Source of the DNA: Candidatus Rokuibacteriota bacterium
GTDB taxonomy: Bacteria; Methylomirabilota; Methylomirabilia; Rokubacteriales; CSP1-6
Assembly: GCA_030647435.1 (NCBI GenBank)
Contig: JAUSJX010000034.1
Span: 1 to 37,506, forward strand
Reading direction: 5' to 3'
Length of the DNA stretch: 37,506 bases
Shown: one piece after another, positions 1 to 6,856 of the stretch
How the letters are laid out: every line of letters begins with the position of its first letter
How positions within the stretch are numbered: the stretch's first letter is position 1
Translations under genes and position numbers: made by a program
The notes under the pieces: model-generated
Seen by the model: only the letters and a program-made list of their open reading frames with translations
What the model was told of the DNA's origin: nothing
Databases searched by the model: none

Positions 1-141
1 CGCCATGCGACTCGACGGTTCATAAGGAGACACCGCGCAATGGATTTCGCCTCGTCCCCGAAGGTCAGGATGCTGGTCGAGCAGCTCGCGGCATTCATGG
101 CGCGCCAGGTGTATCCGAACGAGCGGGTGTTCTACGAGCAG
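1..141. repeat. Left copy of exact 141-bp terminal direct repeat
   Basis: The first 141 bases are identical to the last 141. The repeat covers the end of an upstream reading frame (stop TAA at 23-25), a TAAGGAGA ribosome-binding site at 23-30 and the first 34 codons of the acyl-CoA dehydrogenase that starts at 40. It cuts through a coding sequence and shows no transposon-end features, so it reads as an assembler overlap rather than a biological terminal repeat. On this view the contig closes into a circle of 37,365 bp. Confidence 0.97.
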
Positions 142-1236
142 ATCGAAGCCTCCGGCAACCGGCATCACCGGCCCGCGATCCTCGAGGAGCTCAAGCAGCG
201 GGCCCGCGAGGCCGGGCTGTGGAACCTCTTCCTCCCTGATCCCACGTACGGCGCCGGGCTGACCAACGTCGAGTACGCCCCGCTGGCGGCGATCATGGGG
301 CGCGTGGTGTGGGCGTCGGAGGTCTTCAACTGCTCGGCGCCCGACACGGGGAACATGGAGATCCTTGCCCAGTACGGGACCCCGGAGCAGAAGGCGCAGT
401 GGCTCGAGCCGCTGCTGGAGGGGCGCATCCGGAGCGGGTTCTCCATGACGGAGCCGATGACCTCCGGCTCGGATCCCACGCAGATGCAGACGCGCGCGGT
501 GCGGGACGGCGACTCCTGGGTCATCAGCGGGCGCAAGTGGTTCACCACCGGCGCCATGCACGCGCGGATCCTGATCGTCGCCGCCGTGACGCATCCCGAC
601 GGCTCCCGGCACCGCCGGGTGAGCCTGCTGCTCGTGCCGACCGAGACCGCGGGCGTCACCATCCTCCGCTCGCCGCCGGTCTTCGGCCACATCAGCAGCC
701 CCGGCGAGTGCGAGATCCGCTTCGACGAGGTCCGCGTGCCCGCGCGGAGCCTGCTCGGCGAGGAGGGAGCCGGGTTCGCCGCCGTCCAGTCGAGGCTCGG
801 GCACGGCCGCATCCACCACTGCATGCGGGCGGTGGGCATGGCCGACCGCGCGGTGGAGCTGATGTGCCGCCGCGCCGCCACGCGTGTCGTCGGGGCCGGA
901 CCGCTCGCGGACAAGCAGATGGTCCAGGACATGATCGCGAAGTCCAGGATCGAGGTGGAGGCCGCGCGCCTGATGATGCTCCACGCGGCCTGGAAGATGG
1001 ACACGGAGGGCAAGAAGGAAGCGTGGCCCGAGATCTCGATGGCCAAGGTGCTGTGCGCCCAGACCGCCTGCCGGGTCGTCGACCGCGCGATCCAGGTGCA
1101 CGGCGCGCTCGGCGTCACCGACGACGTGCCGCTGGCCGCGATGTGGCGCTACGCGCGCATCCTGCGGCTGGGAGACGGCGCCGACGAGGTCCACAAGGTG
1201 AAGATCGCCGAGCACGAGATGCGGCGGTGGACGTGA
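40..1236 (+). CDS. Acyl-CoA dehydrogenase, ACAD10/11-like
   Basis: This 398-residue FAD enzyme would oxidise an acyl-CoA to the 2-enoyl-CoA and pass electrons to ETF. The flavin-contact segment GFSMTEPMTSGSDPTQ (about residues 132-147) and the following W-FTTGAMHAR stretch are typical. The C-terminal RLGDGADEVHKVKIAEHE resembles ACAD10/ACAD11-type enzymes, where a DGxDEVH segment stands in for the usual EGTxEI. The start ATG lies 9 bases after TAAGGAGA. The next gene begins with a GTG overlapping this stop and looks like an aminoglycoside-phosphotransferase-like partner; human ACAD10 and ACAD11 are fusions of these two domains, which supports the assignment. Across the circle junction the gene follows a broken reading frame ending at base 25. 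The substrate cannot be read from sequence. Confidence 0.9.
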   Translation: MDFASSPKVRMLVEQLAAFMARQVYPNERVFYEQIEASGNRHHRPAILEELKQRAREAGLWNLFLPDPTYGAGLTNVEYAPLAAIMGRVVWASEVFNCSAPDTGNMEILAQYGTPEQKAQWLEPLLEGRIRSGFSMTEPMTSGSDPTQMQTRAVRDGDSWVISGRKWFTTGAMHARILIVAAVTHPDGSRHRRVSLLLVPTETAGVTILRSPPVFGHISSPGECEIRFDEVRVPARSLLGEEGAGFAAVQSRLGHGRIHHCMRAVGMADRAVELMCRRAATRVVGAGPLADKQMVQDMIAKSRIEVEAARLMMLHAAWKMDTEGKKEAWPEISMAKVLCAQTACRVVDRAIQVHGALGVTDDVPLAAMWRYARILRLGDGADEVHKVKIAEHEMRRWT

Positions 1237-1440
1237 GCGCCGGGGCTGCCGTGGAGCGGGCGGAGGATCGCCTTCGCCAGGGCCTGGAGCAATTCATCGC
1301 GCGGCAGTCGGGCGCCTCGGCCGCCGTCGTGGGATGTGTCCGGCTGCCGGGTGGGACCCTGCGCGATGCGTGGGGTATCGACGCCCGCATCGACGCGGGG
1401 CCGTTCGCGGGGCCGCACCCGGCCCTCGAGCTTGCGCTCC
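1233..1440 (+). pseudogene. 5' fragment of a phosphotransferase-like (APH family) gene
   Basis: A GTG start overlaps the stop of the upstream dehydrogenase in a GTGA arrangement. The frame then reads VSAGAAVERAEDRLRQGLEQ and continues with CVRLPGGTLRDAWGIDARI, similar to the N-terminal nucleotide-binding region of aminoglycoside-phosphotransferase-like proteins that accompany ACAD10/11-type dehydrogenases. After about 69 codons similarity stops at around 1436-1441, where the sequence turns into the 3' part of an IS256-type transposase in another frame. About 270 residues of a normal protein, including the catalytic loop and metal-binding residues, are missing, so the fragment should be inactive. 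The family call rests on a short segment plus genomic context. Confidence 0.55.
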
Positions 1441-1680
1441 GCTGGCCTCACCGTGCTGACCCTCGGCCTGCCGACGCGGCTGCAGCGCTTCTTCGCCACG
1501 ACGAACTGCATCGAGAACCTGATCGGGACCGTGCGCCACGTCACGCGCAACGTCAAGCGCTGGCACGACGCTGCGATGATTCGGCGCTGGGCGGGCCTGG
1601 GGCTCGGGCGGGCAGCGACGCCCTTCCGCCGGATCAAAGGCCATCAGGAGCTCGAGACGCTGGTGGCGGCACTGGCGTGA
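1441..1680 (+). pseudogene. 3' remnant of an IS256-family (mutator-type) transposase
   Basis: The frame ending at TGA 1678-1680 reads AGLTVLTLGLPTRLQRFF, then ATTNCIENLIGTVRHVTRNV, then KRWHDAAMIRRWAGLGL and a KGHQELETLVAALA tail. The TTNxIENxxGxVRxxxRNVKRW segment is the conserved C-terminal part of IS256-family transposases, including the last acidic residue of the DDE triad (the E of IEN). Only about 80 residues of roughly 400 remain, and there is no start. It abuts the truncated phosphotransferase gene, so insertion and later deletion probably broke that gene. No clear terminal inverted repeat is visible nearby. Confidence 0.8.
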
Positions 1681-1763
1681 GTCGACAGGCTCTTCTGAGC
1701 CGCGGCGATTTCTCGGCGAGGACCAGGGAAGGCTCAGGAACGATCTTGAAGAAGGGGGTGGCT

Positions 1764-1832
1764 ATGTCGGTATGCCCGCAGACGGTCGCTGCGAGCACTC
1801 ACATCGAGGTGTCGCAGGCGCGCAAGCTATAA
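1764..1832 (+). pseudogene. Short reading frame, possible N-terminal stub
   Basis: A 22-codon frame begins at ATG 1764 after a purine-rich stretch (GAAGGGGGTG) and ends at TAA 1830-1832. It begins MSVCPQTVAAS, which loosely resembles the starts of some SRPBCC-fold proteins (MSxCPxxxVxAPVE). It sits at the boundary between the high-GC transposase remnant and the lower-GC cassette and may be another truncated gene. It could equally be a chance frame. Confidence 0.2.
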
Positions 1833-1909
1833 TGCGGGACCGCCGCCGCTCAGCCAAGTCCAACAGCCGGCGGGACAACTCCCTTCAACTCATGAAAGGA
1901 GGTTAGAAG

Positions 1910-2719
1910 ATGTTCGATCTTTCGAGATTTTCTCTTGAAGGCAAGGTAGCGATCGTAACGGGCGGTGGCCGAGGTATCGGAAGGGCGATTGCCCAGGGCT
2001 TTGCCAACGCCGGTGCCAAGGTTGCGATTGCCAGCCGTAAGATGAACGACCTTGAAGCTACTGCTGCGGAAATAAAGGCCTTCGGGGGTGAGGCACTACC
2101 TGTCCAGTCGCACCTGGGGAAGATGGAAGAGATCAACAAGATGGTCAGCACCGTGTTGGACAGGTTCGGCAGGATCGATATACTGGCCAATAATGCCGGT
2201 ACCACTCCTGCGATCGGGACCGTGCTGGATTCCGACGAGCGTCTCTGGGACACCATCATAAACCTGAACCTGAAAGGGCTTTACTTTTCCAGCCAGGCTG
2301 TCGCCAGGATCATGAAGAAGCAGGGCGGGGGGAAAATAATAAATATCACCTCCATCGATGGCTTCAAGCCGGAACCTGGAGCGAGTATTTATAGTATTTC
2401 CAAGGCCGGCGTCCGAATGGTAACCAGGGCTTTTGCCGCAGAGCTAGCGCCCTTCAATATTCAGGTGAACGCGATTGCCCCCGGGCCGATCAGCACGAAG
2501 CTGTTAGATTCGCACTGGTTCCATCTTCCGCCGGAAGAGGCCAAAAAGCAGAAAGAAACCATGGCCAACATGACGCCTATGGGACGCATCGGCGAACCCG
2601 ATGAAATAGTCGGAGCCGCGATTTACCTGGCTTCCGACGCCTCCAGCTATACCACCGGCACCGAGATCGTGATTGATGGTGGAGTCTTGCAGGCTTTTGC
2701 TGTACCGGGGACCGACTAA
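1910..2719 (+). CDS. Classical SDR-family dehydrogenase/reductase
   Basis: This 269-residue protein is a classical short-chain dehydrogenase of the 3-oxoacyl reductase/glucose dehydrogenase type, interconverting an alcohol and a ketone with NAD(P). The cofactor motif TGGGRGIG is at residues 17-24, NNAG at 94-97, catalytic Ser148, and Tyr161/Lys165 in YSISK. The C-terminal YTTGTEIVIDGG segment is also typical, and the length is normal. The ATG follows an excellent AAAGGAGG ribosome-binding site, about 8 bases away, so this gene is probably expressed on its own. Codon use is markedly more AT-rich than the main operon, suggesting transfer. The substrate is unknown; a hydroxyacyl-CoA or alcohol would fit the neighbourhood. 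Confidence 0.93.
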   Translation: MFDLSRFSLEGKVAIVTGGGRGIGRAIAQGFANAGAKVAIASRKMNDLEATAAEIKAFGGEALPVQSHLGKMEEINKMVSTVLDRFGRIDILANNAGTTPAIGTVLDSDERLWDTIINLNLKGLYFSSQAVARIMKKQGGGKIINITSIDGFKPEPGASIYSISKAGVRMVTRAFAAELAPFNIQVNAIAPGPISTKLLDSHWFHLPPEEAKKQKETMANMTPMGRIGEPDEIVGAAIYLASDASSYTTGTEIVIDGGVLQAFAVPGTD

Positions 2720-2868
2720 TACGCGGCAATTTTTCCGGTTATCACAGGATATGGGTGACGAAACCCTTCAACCGGGATTTCCGATCTGGACAATCGTGGG
2801 CCGGCATCCGCGCATTCTGTCCATTGTCTGCGACATTGAGCCTCTCTCACCTTGGGATACATCAAACC

Positions 2869-3747
2869 TCAAATTTTCAGCTTCCCTTTAATCCAATCCG
2901 TGACCACCTTCATCACTTCATCGCAAGGCCCAGGGCTCTTATAGACATCAAAATGCATCTTGACTAACGAAGAGGGGATGATCCAAAGATCCTTGGGTTC
3001 TCCAGCCATCTTGCACATAGAAATCGTCTCCTCATAGGGAACCAGCAATTCGGATTCTGTGTGAACAAAGAAGATCGGCCTTGGAGAAATTCTGTTCGCC
3101 ACAGCCTCTGGTCTATAGTTCATTAGACTTTCAGCGGAGCTCAAGGAGATCTCTGTCTTCTTGTGGGTTGAGAGATAGGCCTCTTTCTCTTCCTTACTTA
3201 GGCGCATGACATCCAGCGAATCCCAGTACTTCGACTTCCCGGTTTTCGCGCGTTCTAAGCTGTCTTTTTCGACCTCCTCTTGGAATCTCCTCCATTCCAC
3301 CAGGGTCCTCATGCCCCTGAGCCATCGTGCTCCATCTCCAACTCCAAACATCCCGACCACGTACTTTACTCTTTGGTCCTCTGCTCCCGCGGACACGACA
3401 TGGGAACCGCCTAAACTCAATCCCACCAAACCTACCTTTTCCGCGTCCACCTCATCCCTTTGCAGAAGGTAGGAAGTTGCGCTCTTGATGTCTTCAACTT
3501 GTTCAGAACAGATCAGACGATTCCTATCCCCTTCACTCTCGCCCCAACCCCGGTAGTCAAAGATAAGACAGGCAAAGCCCGCGGCTGTTAGAGGTGGTAC
3601 GACTTGGGCGCTCCGGCCCTCCTTTTCAGAGGTGTATCCTCCGCAGACCACGATGCCGGGAATTTTCCCCCCATTTTTATAATTGGCAGGAAGATAAAGG
3701 TTTGCTCTGATTTTTGCCCCGTCGCTAAAAAAAGTGATCTTTTCCAC
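2869..3747 (-). CDS. Alpha/beta hydrolase (dienelactone hydrolase/esterase-like)
   Basis: This 292-residue cytoplasmic serine hydrolase has no signal peptide. The nucleophile elbow GLSLGG places Ser111 as the nucleophile; DYRGWGESEG (64-73) is the usual strand-and-turn segment before it. His265 in KMHFDVY is the likely catalytic His, and Glu233 in TESELLVP occupies the position where an Asp is more usual. Residues 130-215 form an inserted, charged cap region. Translation starts at GTG 3745-3747 on the minus strand, preceded by AAAGGAGA at a 6-7 base spacing. It converges on the SDR gene and shares its lower GC content. The natural ester, lactone or thioester substrate cannot be predicted. Confidence 0.87.
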   Translation of the reverse strand: MEKITFFSDGAKIRANLYLPANYKNGGKIPGIVVCGGYTSEKEGRSAQVVPPLTAAGFACLIFDYRGWGESEGDRNRLICSEQVEDIKSATSYLLQRDEVDAEKVGLVGLSLGGSHVVSAGAEDQRVKYVVGMFGVGDGARWLRGMRTLVEWRRFQEEVEKDSLERAKTGKSKYWDSLDVMRLSKEEKEAYLSTHKKTEISLSSAESLMNYRPEAVANRISPRPIFFVHTESELLVPYEETISMCKMAGEPKDLWIIPSSLVKMHFDVYKSPGPCDEVMKVVTDWIKGKLKI

Positions 3748-3920
3748 GCTTATCTCCTTTCTGAGTCATGGCTGTCCGTCTTCACGCGGAACCGATAGGT
3801 CGCCAGTCAGCTCGCCCCGGGTGCCCTGCGTGGCTGCGGCCCGATTGTAGCGAACGCGCCGGGTCAGGGTCCGGCACTTTTGGGTGGCCCGCCGTCGCTC
3901 CGCTCCGATCACGATGCGCC

Positions 3921-3966
3921 GATCTGGGCGTTCACCATGGAGCGATCGGGGTGTTCACGATGACCT
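3921..3966. repeat. Degenerate tandem repeat, two 23-base units
   Basis: Two adjacent units start with GATCTGGGCGTTCACCATG (3921) and GATCGGGGTGTTCACGATG (3944), differing at three of the first 19 positions. The period is 23 bases. A downstream GTGTTCACxATG-type repeat of this sort occurs at ends of some IS21-like insertion sequences, as I recall them, but the match is from memory and there is no transposase beside it. Confidence 0.5.
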
Positions 3967-4189
3967 AAATGCGCACGCGGCTGACCGGAAGTCTGCCTGC
4001 GTCACCGCGCCCCGAGCGGGCGCTTCGACCACGACCCCGGAATAGCTGCGCGAAATCGACTATGTAGAGCTCACGCGAGAGCCGATCTCGCGCCAGCGCC
4101 TGAGGCATTGGCGCTAGCAAAATGATGCATTTGCTCTATTGCGCGGCCCGGCGCAGATGCGAGAGAGTGCCGATGAAAACTCATTGGTC

Positions 4190-4237
4190 GAAATTCAACC
4201 CGTCGGTTGGGACTGAAGTTCAACACGTCAGCCGGGA
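4190..4237. repeat. Degenerate direct repeat resembling an IS21-type end
   Basis: Two units begin GAAATTCAACCCGTCGG (4190) and GAAGTTCAACACGTCAG (4215) with a 25-base period; over 23 positions they differ at five. TTGAATTTC/TTGAAxTTCAAC-type tandem units are typical of the outer ends of IS21-family elements, where the transposase binds several times. No complete element is present. The second unit ends 11 bases before the likely start codon of the first permease gene. Confidence 0.5.
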
Positions 4238-4248
4238 TGGTGCGATCG

Positions 4249-5121
4249 ATGGTCCAGACCAGCGTCCTGTTGCAGGCGATCACCCAGGGGATCTTCCTCG
4301 GCGGCGTCTTCAGCCTCATCGCTGTGGGCCTCACGCTCGTATTCGGCGTCATGCGCATCCTCAACTTCGCGCACGGCGAGCTCGTGAGCCTGGGGATGTA
4401 CGGCGCCTACCTGCTCTTTGTCGCCGTCGGCGTGGACCCCTACCTCGGCGCCCTGGTCAGCATCCCGGTGTTCCTCCTGGCCGGGGCCGTGATCTACCGG
4501 ACGCTGCTCCAGCCGATCCTCTCGGCGCCCGAGGACATGCAGCTCGTGATGACCTTCGGCCTGATGATCGTGCTCTCGAACCTCACGCTGCTCCTCTTCG
4601 GCGCGGACCTCCACAATATCCGTATCGCCTTTCTCGACCGCATCTGGGCGACGCCGTTCGGCTCGTTCCGCGTGGGCCTGCTGTTGGCGTTCGTCACCTC
4701 GGTGACGGTGCTGGGCGCGCTCCTCTGGCTCATCCGGTACACGGACACGGGGAAGGCGATCCGCGCGACGGCGGACGATCGGCGAGGCGCGCTGGTCGTC
4801 GGCCTCAACGTGCAGCGGGTCTACCTGACCGCGTTCGCGTTGAGCGTGGCGTGCGCGGGGATCGCTGGAGCCACCCTCGCGGGGTTCCTTCCCGTCACGC
4901 CGGGGCGCGGTGTGCAGTTCGTGCTTGTCGCCATCGTCGTCGTGGTCCTCGGCGGGATGGGGAGCTTCCTCGGCTCGCTGGTGGGAGGGCTGGTGGTCGG
5001 GCTGAGCCAATCCGTGGGCGAGATCTTCCTCCCCGGCACGCTGAGCGCGGCGCTGAGCCTCGGCCTCGTCATCGTGATCCTGCTCGTGCGGCCGTCGGGA
5101 TTCTTCGGGGCCCGGGCGTGA
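4249..5121 (+). CDS. livH: Branched-chain amino acid-type ABC transporter permease, LivH family
   Basis: This integral membrane protein of about 290 residues forms one half of the channel of a Liv-type importer for amino acids or other small carboxylates. It has about eight hydrophobic segments. Family features include GVMRILNFAHGELVSLGMY near the N-terminus, a cytoplasmic loop IRATADDRRGALVVGLNVQR and VVVVLGGMGSFLGSLVGG near the end. ATG 4249 was chosen because the usual family start (MVQTSVLLQAITQGIFLGG) begins there; ATG 4237 and TTG 4207 are also in frame but would translate repeat sequence. No good ribosome-binding site is visible. Its stop overlaps the next permease start. IS-like repeats directly upstream suggest that the 5' flank of the operon was rearranged. 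Confidence 0.9.
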   Translation: MVQTSVLLQAITQGIFLGGVFSLIAVGLTLVFGVMRILNFAHGELVSLGMYGAYLLFVAVGVDPYLGALVSIPVFLLAGAVIYRTLLQPILSAPEDMQLVMTFGLMIVLSNLTLLLFGADLHNIRIAFLDRIWATPFGSFRVGLLLAFVTSVTVLGALLWLIRYTDTGKAIRATADDRRGALVVGLNVQRVYLTAFALSVACAGIAGATLAGFLPVTPGRGVQFVLVAIVVVVLGGMGSFLGSLVGGLVVGLSQSVGEIFLPGTLSAALSLGLVIVILLVRPSGFFGARA

Positions 5122-6104
5122 AGCTGGCCGGCTGGCTCGCCCTCGCCGTCGCCGCCGTCGGGCTTCCCTGGGGGCTCCCCGAGTGGCTCCTCAGCACCGC
5201 GATCCTGACCTTGCTCTACGCCTACCTGAGCCAGAGCTGGAACCTGGTCGGCGGCTTCGCGGGGCAGCTCTCGCTGGGCGACGCGATCTACTTCGGCGCG
5301 GGCGGCTACCTCGTCACGCTGCTGAACCTGAAGCTCGGGCTCACGCCGTGGATCGGCCTCTGGCTCGGCGGCCTGCTCGGCGCGGCGCTGGCGGTGGCGA
5401 TCGGGGCCGTGAGCTTCCGATTCGGCCTACGCGGGATCTACTTTGCGGTCGCGACTCTCGCCATGGCTGAGCTGACGCGGGCCGTGGTGCTGGAGAGCGC
5501 GTTCCTCGGCGGGACCTGGGGGCTCCAGCTCGACCTGAAGGACGCGCCCGGCAAGTTCCAGTTCTTGAGCCCGCTGCCCTACTACTACATCGTCCTCACG
5601 ATGCTGGTCCTGATCACGCTGATGGCGTGGCACGTGCGCCGCTCGCGGCTCGGGTACTGCCTGCTCGCCATCCGCGAGCGCGAGGACTCCGCCGAGGCCC
5701 TGGGCGTGGATGCCTACCGCTGCAAGCTCCGGGCGGCGGGACTGAGCGGCTTCTGCACGGCCGCCGGCGGCGTGTTCCACGCGCAGTTCATTCTCTACCT
5801 GCAGCCCGACACCAACTTCGGGCTGGACATCATCATCAGGATGGTTCTCGGCTCGGTCCTGGGCGGCAAGGGGACTGTGGCCGGCCCCATCCTGGGCTCG
5901 ACGGCCTTCGCGTTGCTGGACGAGGCCGTCCGCCTGATCCCTCTCTCGACCTCGCAGGGGGCCGCCGCTGGCCGCATCATCTACGGCCTCGCGATCATGG
6001 CGGTCGTCATCTTTCTCCCGTCGGGGCTCGTGAGCCTGCCCGGGCGGCTCCGCACGCGGACTGGCCGGCAGGTCGCGCGTGCGCGCGCGGAGGGGGCTGC
6101 ATGA
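5118..6104 (+). CDS. livM: Branched-chain amino acid-type ABC transporter permease, LivM family
   Basis: The second channel subunit, 328 residues, begins at GTG 5118 in a GTGA overlap with the livH stop. It shows the LivM pattern: SQSWNLVGGFAGQLSLGDA with a glycine-rich turn, FRFGLRGIYFAVATLAMAEL, RRSRLGYCLLAIREREDSAE in a cytoplasmic loop that contacts the ATPase, and MVLGSVLGGKGTVAGPILGS. About nine hydrophobic segments are visible. The basic C-terminal tail RTRTGRQVARARAEGAA is cytoplasmic. Its stop overlaps the ATPase start in an ATGA, so expression is likely coupled. Confidence 0.92.
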   Translation: MKLAGWLALAVAAVGLPWGLPEWLLSTAILTLLYAYLSQSWNLVGGFAGQLSLGDAIYFGAGGYLVTLLNLKLGLTPWIGLWLGGLLGAALAVAIGAVSFRFGLRGIYFAVATLAMAELTRAVVLESAFLGGTWGLQLDLKDAPGKFQFLSPLPYYYIVLTMLVLITLMAWHVRRSRLGYCLLAIREREDSAEALGVDAYRCKLRAAGLSGFCTAAGGVFHAQFILYLQPDTNFGLDIIIRMVLGSVLGGKGTVAGPILGSTAFALLDEAVRLIPLSTSQGAAAGRIIYGLAIMAVVIFLPSGLVSLPGRLRTRTGRQVARARAEGAA

Positions 6105-6829
6105 CGGCGCTGCTGAAGGTGGACGAGCTCGCGAAGACGTTTGGGGGCCTCAAGGCTGTCAACCGGCTGAGCTTCTGCGTCGACGAAGGGCAGATCTTCG
6201 GGCTGATCGGGTCGAACGGCTCCGGCAAGACCACCACCTTCAACCTCGTCTCGGGGTTCTATCGGCCCGATGCCGGCGACATCACCTTTGCCGGGCATCG
6301 CGTGGTCGGTCTCAGGCCGCACGAGATCTGTCGACTGGGGCTCACCCGGACCTTCCAGATCCCCCAGCCGTTCGCGCAGCTGACCGTGCTCGAGAACACG
6401 ATGGTGGGCGCCTTCGCGCGCACGAGGCACGTGACCGAGGCGCGCGCCGTCGCCGTCCAGATCCTGGAGTTGCTCGGGCTCGGCCAGCACCTCGGACAGA
6501 GCGCCGGGAGCCTGAGCACCCCGGAGCTGAAGCGGCTGGAGCTGGCCAAGGCACTGGCCACGCAGCCGAAGATGCTGCTGCTCGACGAGGTCATGGCGGG
6601 CCTCAACGCGGCGGACACGATGGGGATGATCGAGCTGGTCCGCCGCATCAACGGGCAGGGCGTGACGCTGCTCATCATCGAGCACGTCATGAAGGTGGTG
6701 ATGACCCTGTCCCACCGCGTCTGCGTCGTCCATCACGGCGAGAAGATCGCCGAGGGCCCACCGAAGGACGTGGCGCGCGACCCGCGGGTCATCCAGACGT
6801 ACCTGGGCAAGGAGTATCTGGGTGCCTGA
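6101..6829 (+). CDS. livG: ABC transporter ATPase, LivG family
   Basis: This 242-residue nucleotide-binding subunit energises the importer. The Walker A motif GSNGSGKT is at residues 37-44, Walker B MLLLDE at 158-163 and the switch His at 195 (IIEHVM). The signature motif is LSTPELKR (138-145) rather than LSGG, a variant I know from several LivG proteins. Its length and the TYLGKEYLGA tail fit LivG rather than LivF. A normal Liv importer has both LivG and LivF, but no LivF follows here; the only LivF-type gene on the contig lies at 28131. The ATG overlaps the livM stop. Confidence 0.92.
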   Translation: MTALLKVDELAKTFGGLKAVNRLSFCVDEGQIFGLIGSNGSGKTTTFNLVSGFYRPDAGDITFAGHRVVGLRPHEICRLGLTRTFQIPQPFAQLTVLENTMVGAFARTRHVTEARAVAVQILELLGLGQHLGQSAGSLSTPELKRLELAKALATQPKMLLLDEVMAGLNAADTMGMIELVRRINGQGVTLLIIEHVMKVVMTLSHRVCVVHHGEKIAEGPPKDVARDPRVIQTYLGKEYLGA

Positions 6830-6856
6830 GGGCGCGCCGCGCGAGGGAGGAGCGAC

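Larger units (their letters stand above)
1834..3770. other. Lower-GC cassette with convergent SDR and hydrolase genes
   Basis: Base composition and codon use change sharply here. AAA, ATA, TTA and AAT codons are common, in contrast to the GC-ending codons on both sides. The segment contains one plus-strand SDR gene and one minus-strand hydrolase gene facing each other, each with a strong AAAGGAG-type ribosome-binding site unlike the overlap-coupled genes elsewhere. It is bounded by an IS256 transposase remnant on the left and IS21-like end repeats on the right. Recent acquisition from a lower-GC donor is the simplest reading; the exact edges are approximate. Confidence 0.7.
3771..4248. other. 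Intergenic stretch with relic mobile-element sequence
   Basis: This 480-base interval has no convincing gene. Short open frames in it do not resemble known proteins. High GC returns at about 3780. It contains two sets of degenerate tandem repeats, listed separately at 3921-3966 and 4190-4237, whose placement and spacing recall the multiple terminal repeats of IS21-family elements, but no istA or istB gene remains. The right-hand set runs directly into the start region of the permease gene at 4249, so any original promoter or upstream gene of the transporter operon has probably been replaced. Confidence 0.5.

Noticed and set aside
2720-2868. A possible bidirectional terminator between the convergent SDR and hydrolase genes
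   Set aside because: Only a four-base stem (GGGT/ACCC near 2753-2766) without a following T-run could be found.
3768-3968. A 66-codon open frame in the interval after the hydrolase
   Set aside because: It has no ribosome-binding site or recognisable family, and its end coincides with the tandem repeat, so it is probably chance.
4122-5117. N-terminal extension of livM reading through the livH region in another frame
   Set aside because: The extension is Arg/Pro/Gly-rich nonsense, while the LivM family start fits GTG 5118 in an overlap with the livH stop.
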